Assembly: GCA_028753945.1 (NCBI GenBank)
Contig: JAPNXP010000001.1
Span: 13,072,501-13,136,500, forward strand
Length of the DNA: 64,000 nt
DNA from: Hexactinellida sp. DTS-2022
Taxonomy: Eukaryota; Porifera; Hexactinellida
Direction of reading: 5' to 3'
Shown here: one piece after another, positions 20,401-30,450 of the stretch
Layout: the number at the start of each line of letters is the position of its first letter
How positions within the stretch are numbered: the stretch's first letter is position 1
The notes under the pieces: generated by a model
Told to the model about the DNA's origin: nothing
What the model saw: only the letters and a program-made list of their open reading frames with translations
Databases searched by the model: none
Position numbers and translations under genes: made by a program

Positions 20401-20828
20401 ATTTGGGCATAATTGGATTGAATAATTGGTGTTCACTTCTCAATGGTTTGGAATTTTGCACTAACTTAGTTCAGCTACAGCTATGGTACACTTATCTACC
20501 AACTAATGACGTCACTCACTGGAGTAGCGCTGTTAAACAAATGAAGTCTTTAGTTGAATTGGAATTCCAGTATGTCTCGCTCTATGACACAGGATTATTA
20601 TATCTCTGTAAAGGCCTTATATACCATCCTGCTATTAGGAGTCTAGCGCTATATGACTGTGAGCTGACTTCTCTATCCTGTGAGCCTCTAACTAACCTAA
20701 TACCAACTGTCTCACAGCTGGAGAGACTGACCGTCAAAGTCTATGGACTAGATGAATCTGACAGAGATCCTATCTCATCACTCCAGGAAACAGCTGATGA
20801 GTTTGGTATTGAGCTTAAGCTGTCTTAG
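17472..20828 (+). CDS. NLR-1: NACHT-LRR innate immune receptor
   Basis: A 1,118-residue intronless gene. I start at ATG 17,472 because it aligns with the start of NLR-2; a longer frame upstream begins with TTG inside a MITE. Residues 3-80 and about 96-173 look like two death-fold modules, most like tandem death-effector domains (FYMALKRVRPEL, and LMAKGLVKKDL...GIQREDVV). A NACHT NTPase follows: Walker A GNPGSGKT at 292-299, Walker B FIIDGLDE near 380-388, and a TSRP sensor near 417. The winged-helix signature FVHLTMQEFVSA is near 602-613. The last ~370 residues are irregular leucine-rich repeats. By family knowledge it would oligomerise in the cytoplasm on sensing a microbial or damage ligand through the LRRs and signal through the death-fold domains. 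All key nucleotide-binding residues are intact. Confidence 0.9.
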   Translation: MDISELTALTDLSNELTIGDVKQIRNEIGIPEALCEDLSQVTKFLFAIRRWTGHKPFLFYMALKRVRPELTEKACKVRWLCNSSPDGTEFQQEEMLSIKTLVQLLKSEITNVQWLLIYMTVTSEAKENVSFSDTLSLLMAKGLVKKDLSALCEIIKGIQREDVVRKLLVYRNLFIQMDDGEFENKFKRELTSQVKEMKQWDANLKDFLHIQHSTVQQMLGDDVSVNLAEVFIDLTILREKPRPINIQDETTYNEIAYLRKIANKEVTIQPVDFTKELTTYESKKPEIWCIIGNPGSGKTFLAKRTALRFSSNELTGIQYSISIPCRNEEWHSMEVARIQEDKKVDSVFIQKWICLGLPVGPSWTNDLAKHLNESSGDGVMFIIDGLDEFTRKVPFEKTFLCLLLTSQAMIKATIILTSRPGAWTDISSAHELKVNRYYQVLGFSPANRDLYFEKQIRNEKKLEECKSLLKRHDEMDQLSLIPVNASLFAALLKGEDSTLINTLTNLYYELTLYLIRRELARTGLPEFTRVERISDLHADILECLSKVGFIAMLGVANRELTSEENVPLTIGQEVYPSQCLGLAHEHYRTNSVGLITKVWTFVHLTMQEFVSAHWVSNTSWTKQCFSIRYISHSVDNFSLFKMVTRFLCGLVTEKAAVLLVIMYRHLTPQPIPMIGMPITYKLRYSEIYGMSVWEEFTKIFFELIAIVYETNSNSLATWFNNFKQYFPTHIYLYVQQAVSPNEWFCFCQSLELVSRIQLIYIDTSVINPTQFKYLIEKMGICSINILALRFHRTDSTTVLSYTKTIRETGIKSDTKISIELYGCNFSAKTDVNIFPTPTNQIVDSLNLYVNTYSHKALQELTNLFSAIQCLYVHEYESGTKYVTMVPALCQATQLRVLHLYNIPSEHIPSLTAVLPQFSKLQEIGSYNASLLPAITHLSNLTYLRIQDYTTQDTTLCDYLLKIIHGNRHSLRGMELSYLGIIGLNNWCSLLNGLEFCTNLVQLQLWYTYLPTNDVTHWSSAVKQMKSLVELEFQYVSLYDTGLLYLCKGLIYHPAIRSLALYDCELTSLSCEPLTNLIPTVSQLERLTVKVYGLDESDRDPISSLQETADEFGIELKLS

Positions 20829-20960
20829 CTTCTCATCTCTGCTAATAAGGTTTGTATGCACTTTATTATCTGTTCATAAAGTCTATTCTACTTAATCGGG
20901 TCACTTTTGTCCGAGGATGATTTTACAAGATTAAGCGGATAACTAGATAAATCGAATATC
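20829..20960 (+). other. Conserved 3' flank of NLR-1
   Basis: About 130 bases after the stop are conserved with 51,194-51,320 after NLR-2. They include cttctcatctctgctaataag, gtcacttt.gt.ccgagga and acaagattaagcgg. This is probably the 3' UTR. A GT directly after aataag (20,850) resembles a splice donor in both genes (ggtatgt in NLR-2), so a 3'-UTR intron is possible but unproven. Confidence 0.55.
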
Positions 20961-21896
20961 TGTTATTTACAATTTGTTTATTTATTGTATACAGTCATAC
21001 ACAGGGAATTATCAAGGAGCGCTCCTTTTGGAGTATCATTTAGTAAAAATGAATTAGGAGCCCCAAAATTGGAATCTTCTCCTAATCCTATGGCGTAACT
21101 TTAGTTTGTGATTTAGGAGCATTAAAATTGGATCAGACCAGGATTAGGAGCGTATTCACAAATGACTGTATAATATACTTGTCATACAGTTATATACCTT
21201 AGTTGTAAATACTTACATCTATTATTGGATAAGTATTCGTATAATACGCATAATGTAATACTTTTCATACATATACCTTAATTAATATCTTAATACTTTA
21301 ATTAATATCGCGCTCTTTGAATTTGCTTATAAAAACTTTGGATTTAATAGTTACAAGCTGCTCGTCCGCGCTACGCGCGTTCTTACAACTTGCACTCGGG
21401 CCTGCGGCCCTCGCTTGTATTTCAAAACACATGCCTTTTCAAATTAAATGTCGGTTGTATTTAATTACATACTCCAATAGACTTAATAACTGAATCTAGG
21501 CTCCTATAAAAAACTTTCAATTATGGAACGAAAATTGACGAAATAATTATATCCCTCCTCCCTACATCACGCTTTTTATCATTTTGTAATAAAAAGGACG
21601 GGTTGTAACACTTACCCCCTTGAGCATTAATTAAATTCAAAGGCACAAATTGATTATATTACGGGAATCATATGGGAAATATTATATTTAGGTTTAGGAA
21701 AATATCTATATATATAATGCTATTGTTTCAGAGTAGGGCTGTGCTCCCCTAAGCTATCTATTTATCTGTGGGCCCTAGCCATAGGTATATATGTATAAGG
21801 ACAGAGGAAATATATGGGAAAATACTAATCAGCGCCTGTATTGTTGAATATTTATGCTAATTAAAACTGACAGTTTTCTAGTTATTACGAATGTCC
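20961..21896. repeat. AT-rich intergenic repeat DNA
   Basis: No gene is seen. A segment near 21,000-21,180 with gagcgctccttttggagta recurs at 55,270-55,440. From 21,355 (ctgctcgtccgcgctacgcg) begins an interspersed repeat that also occurs at 36,190-36,955 and, inverted, at 55,970-56,090. Its GC-rich start contrasts with the AT-rich remainder. Confidence 0.55.
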
Positions 21897-22121
21897 GTGT
21901 ATAAAGTGTTTCTCAAACTTTTTCGGACAGCGCCCCTTGTCAACAATTTACCCTCGATTTCGCCTCCTTCCACAAAGTCTCAATATTAGATTTTTTATTT
22001 GTTTAACAAATCCGTATTTGATTTAATGAATCAGCACTATGGTTTACATATCGTTTTACTATTCATTTATTCAATCTAGATTCTAGTTCATCAATTCTAT
22101 TAAATTTAGATTTGTTTTATA

Positions 22122-22476
22122 CAGTGGATGCCGGTTACAAGCACATCGTCGGGAACTGCACTTAATGTGCTTATAACCGACATAAATTATACAGGGTGTA
22201 TGGCCAGTGGCGTAACCAGGGGGGGGCGACCGCCCCCCCTGTTTTTTAGATTGCCCCCTATTTGCCCCCCCACTTTTTTAGGATATATACTTAGCTAATT
22301 TACTATCCCATAGGACCGACCGATTCTGAGCCCCCCAGGATTTTGTCTTGCTCCCCCTTTGCTCTCCAGTTCAAAAATCCTAGTTACGCCACTGTGTATG
22401 GCAACCGTTTCCCAACATAGTGTGCTTATATCCGATATGTTCTTAAAACCGGTGTGCTTATATCCGACATCTACTG
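22122..22476. mobile_element. Tigger/pogo-like MITE (nested, level 2)
   Basis: It begins cagtggatgccggtta and ends atatccgacatctactg, with TA on both sides. It is the same family as 15,525-15,698 and is interrupted by the hAT MITE at 22,205-22,394. Confidence 0.75.
22205..22394. mobile_element. hAT MITE (nested, level 3)
   Basis: The ends cagtggcgtaacca and agttacgccactg are inverted repeats. The 8-bp target duplication tgtatggc is exact (22,197-22,204 and 22,395-22,402). Long G and C runs lie just inside the ends. Confidence 0.88.
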
Positions 22477-23599
22477 TATTTAAATTAAAGAGATCACTGA
22501 CTGTTGTAAAGTTAATATCTGATTGAAAGAACAGGATTCTGCTTTATTCGATTAGGAAAGCCAGCGACAGTGTAAAATGTATTGGTAATTCATTTTTAAA
22601 GGACTGGCTTTTGTTAATAATCACCAATGCAATAGTAATTACCACTGTAATGGCTTTTTGACCCTTGAAGTTTTTGTAAGCACCCATTGCTAATTAATAT
22701 TTAGGATTATGTTATCGCTGTTTTTACGTGAGGTTGTCCTCTTGTTTCGAATTCTAAAACCCATAGTTCCCTCCCAGCGCCCCCTTACTGCATTTCCCAC
22801 TTTGAGAAACACTGGTGTATAATAATAAACTAACTCCAAATAGAAAATAAATATCACTAAGGAACTGTACAACTCTGTGGACCCCTAAATTTGGGCTGTG
22901 GAGAAGTTATTGTATTGGTTGGTAAGAATTGGATATCAAATGGACACAATGGAATGTTAGAAATGTATGGGTAGACAGAGGGAACACAAATAACTTATTG
23001 GATGAATGAACTTCCTCTCGACCAATTAAATCAGTCTCAGATAGGCATTCTATAACGCACACTTAACAATTGATAGAGACACTAAAATCCTTTTATACGA
23101 ATTGAATGCTAGCGGCTAATCTATACTGGAAAACCCTCGAATTTAATAGGCTAAAGGTTTTGTCACCTTTAGGGAGGGAAGATGTAAATATTTTTCTTAG
23201 ATATTAGAATTTGTTTCTAGATACAGTATTCCCTACACTCCTGCCAAATTTTAAGTCTGTATCTCTCACCAGTTCCTCAATCAATTCTGAACAAACAAAA
23301 ACAAAAAAAAACCTTTGTGATTTAATATATAAGATTCTTTTGTTGTTAATCGACTCATAGTTTAGTCTGTATGTACAAATATGATTATTTGCTGGCATCT
23401 TGTATTTACAACAATATTTTAAAATATACTACTGAATTTATTTCTTGTATTTACAAATGTACTGATTGATAACGTATTACGTTATAATACGTACGATCCC
23501 TTCGGTCTCGGTCGCTTTGCGACAGATCGGTGCTACGCACCTCAAGTTAACGGCCGCTACGCGGCCTTACTCCTCACTAATCAATTGATTACATACTTA

Positions 23600-24340
23600 G
23601 TAATATTTTTCATAGTTATAAACTTATAATACCCGTTGAAAGCTAACTTCTAAGTTGATTTTGAATTTCATTAATTGTTTACCTATTTTGTATAAAAACA
23701 ACAACAAATATTCATATTATAAATATATAAATGCCAAATTCGAAATCAGCATACTTGTTTACATATAATATCCGTTGAAAGCTAACTTCTGGTTTGATTT
23801 TGAATTTTCATTAATTTGTTTACCTTTTTGTGTAAACAACAACAAATATTCATATTATAAATTTATAAATGCAAAATTCGTGTTCAGCACACTTGTTTAC
23901 CTATAATACCCGTTGAAAGCTAACTTCTAGGTCGATTTTGAATTTCATTAATTTGTTTACCTGTTTTGTGTAAACAACAACAACAAATATTAATATTATA
24001 AATTTATAAACGCTAAATTCGTCTTCAGCATACTTGTTTACCTATAATACCCGTTGGAAGCTAACTTATAGGTTGATTTTGAATTTTCATTAATTTGTTT
24101 ACCTATTTTGTGTAAACAACAACAACAAATATTAATATGAGAAATTTATAAACGCGAAATTCGTCTTCAGCATACTTGTTTACCTATAATATCCGTTGGA
24201 AGCTAACTTCTAGGTTGATTTTGAATTTTCATTAATTTGTTTACCTATTTTGTGTAAACAACAACAACAAATATTAATATGAGAAATTTATAAACGCGAA
24301 ATTCGTGTTCGGCATACTTGTTAACCTATTATAACATTTG
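23600..24340. repeat. ~140-bp tandem repeat array (5-6 units)
   Basis: Units start with tataatacccgttgaaagctaacttc or close variants at about 23,627, 23,766, 23,905, 24,043, 24,186 and 24,328, a period of 138-143 bases. Each contains aatttgtttacct and caacaacaaatatt. It is flanked by the GC-rich cassette at 23,488-23,580 and 24,452-24,580. No protein is encoded. Confidence 0.8.
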
Positions 24341-24451
24341 AAAGTTAGTTTATATCCCAATATTAATTGCGGTTTCTATTCCCCCATCACTTTAATATAA
24401 TCCGGACAAACACACAAACACACACAAACACACAACAATCGAGATTTAATA

Positions 24452-24580
24452 ATACGAGCCCTTCGGTCTCGGTCGCTTCGCGACGGATCACTCTCTCACA
24501 AAAGTCGCTTCGCGACTTTTGTTTGTTCGTGTTAAGCACTACGCGATACAATTAACGGCCGCTTCGCGGCCTTTCCCTTC
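24452..24580. repeat. GC-rich hairpin cassette
   Basis: Contains the perfect short hairpins aaagtcgcttcgcgacttt and ggccgcttcgcggcc, preceded by a (CA)-rich tract at 24,408-24,440. Related to the cassettes at 16,286, 23,488 and 40,546. Confidence 0.6.
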
Positions 24581-24809
24581 CCAAAAAGCTATAATATTAC
24601 TATATTCAGTTTCACCTGTGGCTAGTGAATTACACACTATTACTTAATAACGCGTGCCTAAAATTCATTTTGGGTTGTGATTCCTGTAATTTGTTTGGGG
24701 AATTATGTTGAGTAAGTTATTCCCATTGTTCAATAGTTATTAATTAATAGTTAATTAATAGCTCAATAATTCTTAAGATAGCTCGTTCAGCTATATTAAA
24801 AGGTTCAGC

Positions 24810-27360
24810 CATAGCCTACTCTATATATGGCCTGACAGTAACCTATAAAATATGGACCAAGGATGAAGGAGAAGATGGTAATATTTATCCAACCACAATA
24901 TTTATTTTCAAAAATAATAATAATAATCAACCACATTAATTAGAAATATTCTTGAAATATATACAACTATTGATCAGATTTTATTCCAAACTCTTCTATT
25001 GACGTACAATCTCATCCTTTTCATTTCGCTCTGGTATTTTATTCATATTAGCTTCAATTCATGCCTAACTCGTGTTCTGTTCCCGGTTGCAAGAGCCCCC
25101 CATTACCATGATCCTGTGTTCAAGATGCCTCAAAATCCACCAACCCTGAATCATGCCTGGACATCAGGACATGCTCTTCGTCGCGAGGATTTTGGTGACC
25201 TGAAGGTGGTCTATGTAATCATGTATGTAACAACCATTTTCAGAAAGAAGACTTAGACTACACTTTCAAAGTCCCAAAAGGAGATGGTACTTTTACTGAA
25301 GTACCGCGGGCGCTGTACAAAGTTTACTCCCGGCTGCCCAGCGTATTACTCATCCTAAACCTAACAAACGGAATCGCATGTCATACGATGCAAAAGATGA
25401 AGCCTTGATGAACCAAACACTACAACTCAGCTTGAGATCCGAGAGTCAAGAGAAAGAGAAGGGAAGTTTGTAGTCAACTCTACAGGACTTTAAAGATAAG
25501 TTAAAACCTTGATTTATTTACCTAATAGTTGATTGGTGTGATTCCGTAATGAGAGTAACATAACGTTTGTTCTCGCTAAAATGGCTGAAAAATTTTCTCA
25601 GTAGATTTGTACCTTGAAATCAATGTTTATCTATCCACCTCAGCCGAATTTAATGGACAGAGTATATCCGTTCCCATTGCTGCAATTAGTGACATCCGAG
25701 AAATTGAATCTGTTTTGCAGGAACTTGCTTTAAAATACAACTCTATAGTTATTGTGATTATCCCCTAAGTTCGGTTGTGTATGCTTTGAAGATGTACGTC
25801 AATTATATAAATCAGAAAGAATAAGTTTAGCCAAGTTAGCTCCTCATTTGACTATGGAGTCATGTTTTCCGTCTAGCTGTCAAACTGGTTTTGAAAGTCG
25901 TTAACGAATTAACAATATCTGCGCTAACTATCCAGAATATAGAAAGAATACTCCGGAGTTTGTTGATACCCTTCTTACTGTTTGGAAATTATTCAACGTT
26001 AACACACCATTTAAAGGAATACGTTTGAACGATAATTTCTCGGACGTGACTTTTAATGACAGCGATTTCTACTTTTGACTTGTGTAGTTTTTGGTAAGAT
26101 GCTTGGCAAACTTTACTAGAAAAAATTGGCAAACTGAGTAAACAAACATCACCAGTTTTAGACATGCTTGTATTGCCTTACCACAAATTACCAACCATTT
26201 GACTCAATCTTTTGGCTTTACATATGTGTTGTCCTCCTTTCTACAGACGGATCCCTTGAACACCATTTCGGTCTATACCGTATGATGTCGGGTTCTAATT
26301 ATCACATCTATCTTCAAATCCTTGAACCGTGCATCCACTTGAACTTTCTAGCATTGTAAACATATTTACTGACCAACAAGACACTTCTTTTCAATCTATT
26401 CAGTCATTTGTCAAGTCATTTTCTTGTCCGTATTCCACTACTGATGGTGAATTCAATTTGGAGCCATTTCCTGATGAGATTCATGACCTATCAACAATTG
26501 ATTGTGATTCATAGTTGCTTCAATCATTAGCCTTTATTGCAGGCTATACTGTCCATCAGTACCTGAAACAAACAAAACCGTGTCATGTCTATACATATGC
26601 TAACACTTGATAAATACTTTCTCCTTGATTTAAACTTGGACTCTCAGTATAAACTTCTGCAGCTAACGGACCGTGGCGGACTTAAATATCCATCTGAGCC
26701 AGTTTTGAAATCCATTCTTGTTTTATGGAAGACCTTTAGTGCCATCGAAAACAATTAAGAGCTGTTGGCGAAACTTGTAAGTGGACCTTCTAGAAAAATA
26801 GTTGAACTTTGTTATTTGGAAATCTACTTGTATTAGCGGTGTGTTTAGTTGGAACATCTTATCGAAGCTAGTCTACCGCAGCGAATTGCTTTCTTGCAAA
26901 CAAAGTTAATAATTATAACTCGCTGGTTCCTTTCAAAAGCGTAAATTAAAGAAATTCTCTTAATTATGTGTCTACTTATTTGTATTTACCATGATTTGTA
27001 TTACTCTGTTTATTCTTATTTCTATTATGTAGTTAAGTGTGTCGTGTGTCACTGCTAGAGCCAGAGAGAGAAAGAGGAGAGAGGAAAGAAAGCAAATAAT
27101 TGTGTAGTATTCACTGTATATTAATATTAGAAATTGTACTGTTTGTGTCTATTATTACTATTAAATTATGAAAATCCAATCACCGTTCTCATTATAGTTA
27201 ATATTAATTACGGGCTAGCACGGCTGAGTTATGTTTACGACCTAGAGACGTATAAAGAACTTAGTAGTTCAATATAGAAAACATTAAAAAATTAAAATTT
27301 CCCATCTTCTTGTGCATCCCTGGTATATCTACTGTCAGGCCATATATAGAGTAGGCTATG
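24810..27360 (+). mobile_element. Second P-superfamily element, decayed
   Basis: The ends catagcctactctatatatg and catatatagagtaggctatg are inverted repeats that continue through a tgacagta motif. It is CA...TG terminated and flanked by an exact 7-bp duplication, gttcagc (24,803-24,809 and 27,361-27,367). Plus-strand fragments of a THAP transposase lie inside, so it is a degenerate autonomous copy rather than a MITE. Confidence 0.85.
25061..26520 (+). pseudogene. THAP/P-element transposase relic
   Basis: The start MPNSCSVPGCKSP at 25,061 is a THAP-type zinc-finger beginning; a stop follows after 16 codons. Shifted frames continue with NHFQKEDLDYTFKVPKGDG at about 25,230-25,290, the THAP C-terminal part. 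Near 25,955-26,040 is FVDTLLTVWKLFNVNTPFKG. Near 26,240-26,320 is STDGSLEHHFGLYRMMSGSNYH, the C-terminal transposase signature also seen in the first P element (SDRLEAEFGIYRQLNGGN). The frame is broken repeatedly, so no active enzyme is expected. Confidence 0.75.
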
Positions 27361-27469
27361 GTTCAGCTTGTTAGCTCAAATAAATTGAGACCTGTGGTTG
27401 GTAAATTATACGCAATTAATTATTTCAGTAAATTGTATTGCAAAGTAATTTACTCACTTTGGGTGTAAT

Positions 27470-27550
27470 CTCTCCATAATAATGGTTTAAAGATGAGAAT
27501 AAGACCGCTTCGCGGTCTTATTCTCACCATTAAACCATTATTATGGAGAG
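27470..27550. repeat. Near-perfect 39-bp-arm hairpin
   Basis: The left arm ctctccataataatggttta continues through gagaataagaccgc. It is mirrored by gcggtcttattctc and taaaccattattatggagag with about two mismatches, around a TTC centre at 27,509-27,511. The palindrome is about 81 bases. From 27,551 to 28,340 I see only AT-rich DNA ending in a (CA)n tract at 28,183-28,214. Confidence 0.8.
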
Positions 27551-28182
27551 GTAAATCCAGGGTTGCAAAATATTTGATTTATAAATAGTAATAAAGTTCT
27601 ACATCTTAATAAAAATTCTTTTTGCAGGAGCTGGGTTAGTGAATTATTTAATTTAATTGATAGTAATAATTAACATAATAAATCTCATCGTAGGCAGAAC
27701 CAAAAATCCTAGATTACTTATAACTTAATTAATTTCTAGTAGAAATCCTAGGTTAGAAATTACGTAATCCCATTGATAGTCTTATTATAGGAAGCCAATA
27801 TAGGTGTAATAAATAAACAATGCATCAAAGAAATTAACTACTCTAAGCGCATTCTTGTTAACCAAACAAATCAGATCACCCACATGGTGCTACAAATAAT
27901 AGGACACATTTTAACTAATAACTTTCGCTATGTAAGTTTGTAAAAATTGATAGTTTTCACAAAGGTGTTCCATTATGTGCTGTCTATTTTCATATAAAAT
28001 TTATACAAACCGACTCAAATTTGCAAAAGTTATTAAGGAAAATGTCACCGTGTGATGTCATACTCACAATATTTCGCTTAGAAAACCAACAGACCCATGT
28101 CGCTATGACAAACTACTCCTATATACCAAATTTCAGCTCTCTTGGTAGCATGGTCTTTTCAATCAATTACGGACAAACATCT

Positions 28183-28214
<32 letters not shown>
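28183..28214. repeat. (CA)n microsatellite
   Basis: An uninterrupted AC dinucleotide run. It lies in a repeat ending with a cggacaaacat tract, also seen near 23,290, 24,408 and 36,895, where (CA)-rich tails precede a tttaatatata motif. Confidence 0.85.
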
Positions 28215-28216
<2 letters not shown>

Positions 28217-28344
28217 CAATTCCGCTTTTAATATATAGATAGATTATACGCAATACTTGTATTAATCAACTTAGGTATACGTAAACTAACTACCAAATTA
28301 GACTCAAATAATATAATTTTGATCAAAATACACGAAAAATTTGT

Positions 28345-30450
28345 ATTATTAGCTTCTTACGCGGGTCGCGCTGCTTCCTCAGCCATTGTTACGCGGGTCG
28401 CGCTGCTTACGCGGGTCGCGCTGCTTCCTCAGCCATTGTGATGGATTGTGATCGCTTAGAAAGATTGTCTTGCACGCTGCCTTAAGGTAGTCACGGGATT
28501 TTCGACTTAGCGCGATTAGAGCCCAGCACTCTATCTCCCAGCAGAATACTTACGCTGACTCTGGTTGAGTCCTGTTGAGAAGTAGGCCAGGGGGCGAAGT
28601 CTGTTGTCATTGTCTAATTGGGAAAGTACACCTCCAACAGCCACCTGAGAAGCGTCAGCTTGTAAGTAAAACGGGCGATCCCATTCGGGGTATGCCAACA
28701 TCACTGGAGAGCTCGTGAGAGCCTGTTTTAGGTTATCGAATGCGTTGCGGGCGGCCCTATCCCAGAAGAAAGATTCACCGTTCCGAGTCAGCTTGTATAA
28801 GGGGTCGGCTACATTTGGCCATGTCGGTTATGTAATCGCGATAGAAATTCACTAGTCCAAGGAACCTCTGGAATTCAGTTCGAATCTTTGGCTGTGGATA
28901 AGCGGTTACCCGCTGAATGTTTCGGCAGTGGCTTGTGCCCGTCTGGGGTTATTGTATGTCCCACGAATTCGATTTCCTGGTATCCAAGACGGCATTTGTC
29001 GGCGCGTGGTTGTATCTTCGCCTGGCGGAGTCGGATTAGTGTATCCCGGAGATCTCGGATGTGTAGCGCTAGACCAGGGGAATTGAACCAAAATGTCATC
29101 CACGTATGAATGGGAGCGTTCGGCACCGTATAGAGTGCTGTCCATCAACCTTTGGTAGGTTGCCTGGCTGTTTCCCACCCGAAAGCCATTCGTGTCATTT
29201 CGAAATGTCCCCTAGGTGTCGAAAACGCTGTCTTTGCTTGATCTGTGGGATCAATTGCTACGGCCCAATCTGCGCTCGCAATCTAGCGAGGAATAGAAAT
29301 GGTCGCCGTGTAGACTGTCTAAAGTATCGCGGGGGTTGGGCATAGGATAAGCATCCTTGCGAGTCAGGTCATTCAAAGCGCGATAATCAACGACTAATCT
29401 GGTACCTCCATCCTTCTTGGTGATTAGGACTATGGGACTACTCCATGGAGAGTTGGTTGGACGGCAGATCCCGTTATGCAGCATTTCTGCAACTTGTTCA
29501 TCAACAGAGCTTGAGTAGCCGGGGAGAAACGCCGCTGTTTGTGTTTACGGGAAGTCTGACACTCGTATCGATTGAGTGAGTAGCGTTTGGCGTGATGTTA
29601 GGCGACTCGGAGTTGGCCGCGAACACTTTAGAGAATTCGTCGACTAAGGCGGCTAGTTGCAATCGCTCGTTAAGATGACTTCGCAATCGCTCGTTAAGAT
29701 GACTTCGCTGAAAGTCATCTTCGCTCTTAGAGCGGCGACTGCTGAGCGGATCAAAGGGTCTCCACCCTACAGAATAGCTTGTGTATCTTTCCAGACGGAT
29801 CCCAATCGTATGCGCTGTGTATTCCAATCAAATTCTGTGGGGCCGAATCTCCTCAGTAGATCTCTGCCTAATATGCGGTTTTTGATGTGATCTTGTAAGA
29901 CCCCAAAAAAATTCCGTAGGATTTGGTCGTCGCCTATGTCGATTTCCAAAGTGATATTCCCCACTAGATGAACTGGGTTCTGTCCTACCCCATACAGGGT
30001 CCCTACGCATCGCTGTATTGAAGTCTCTAGGCCTAACTCGCGGACTGTGCCTATGTCAAGGACAGAAGGCCAGGATCATCTTCATTGGTGTATTTGCTAG
30101 CTTTACTGATAGTATCATAGATAGTTCGGATTCGGGGTGGCGCTGGGAAATTTGCATGATACGACTCTTGCTCCCGCTGAACTTCTTCCTTTGGCAATTG
30201 CTGATACCATGTCCCTTGCCTCCACAGATGGGGCAGCATCTCTTTGTACAGTAGCGCCAGAAGTGATCTTCCCCACATATGTAACAGCTCGTCGTGTGCT
30301 GTGGCAGTGCTCTGTATGCTGACCTCTCCTGTCTCGCCTCTGTTGGGTGTATGCTATAGTTTCCCGGAGCATCCGGTTCTTCTTCCCCGTCGGAAACAGG
30401 CGGTTCTGTGGTGGACTGGCCCGATTGCGAACAATGCGAAGCTACTTTAA
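28345..30450 (-). pseudogene. Third Ty3/gypsy relic (gag zinc knuckle to RNase H)
   Basis: Minus-strand pieces follow gag-pol order. Two zinc knuckles (CYICGEDHFWRYC and CPICGGKGHGISNC) lie at about 30,295-30,190. A protease C-terminal segment with an ILGRDLL motif is at 29,964-29,767. RT starts at 29,484-29,251 (CRPTNSPWSSPIVLITKKDG, VVDYRALN), and an RT catalytic YVDD box lies in 29,178-28,906. An RNase H start is at about 28,700-28,600. Frameshifts and stops separate them. It differs in sequence from the other two gypsy elements. A 24-base direct repeat lies at about 29,660-29,710, and a tandem acgcgggtcgcgctgctt repeat at 28,360-28,440 sits at its end. No LTRs or integrase are seen. Confidence 0.8.

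Larger units (their letters stand above)
21905..22814. mobile_element. Non-autonomous hAT element with nested insertions
   Basis: The ends agtgtttctcaaa and tttgagaaacactg are inverted repeats. The 8-bp duplication gtgtataa flanks it (21,897-21,904 and 22,815-22,822). The paralogous repeat at 36,411-36,440 shows the empty site. It carries a Tigger-like MITE at 22,122-22,476, which itself carries a hAT MITE at 22,205-22,394. No transposase is present. Confidence 0.85.

Noticed and set aside
28183-28214. CRISPR-like or regulatory repeat
   Set aside because: Simple (CA)n microsatellite; no spaced repeats anywhere in the window fit a CRISPR array, and the genome is eukaryotic.
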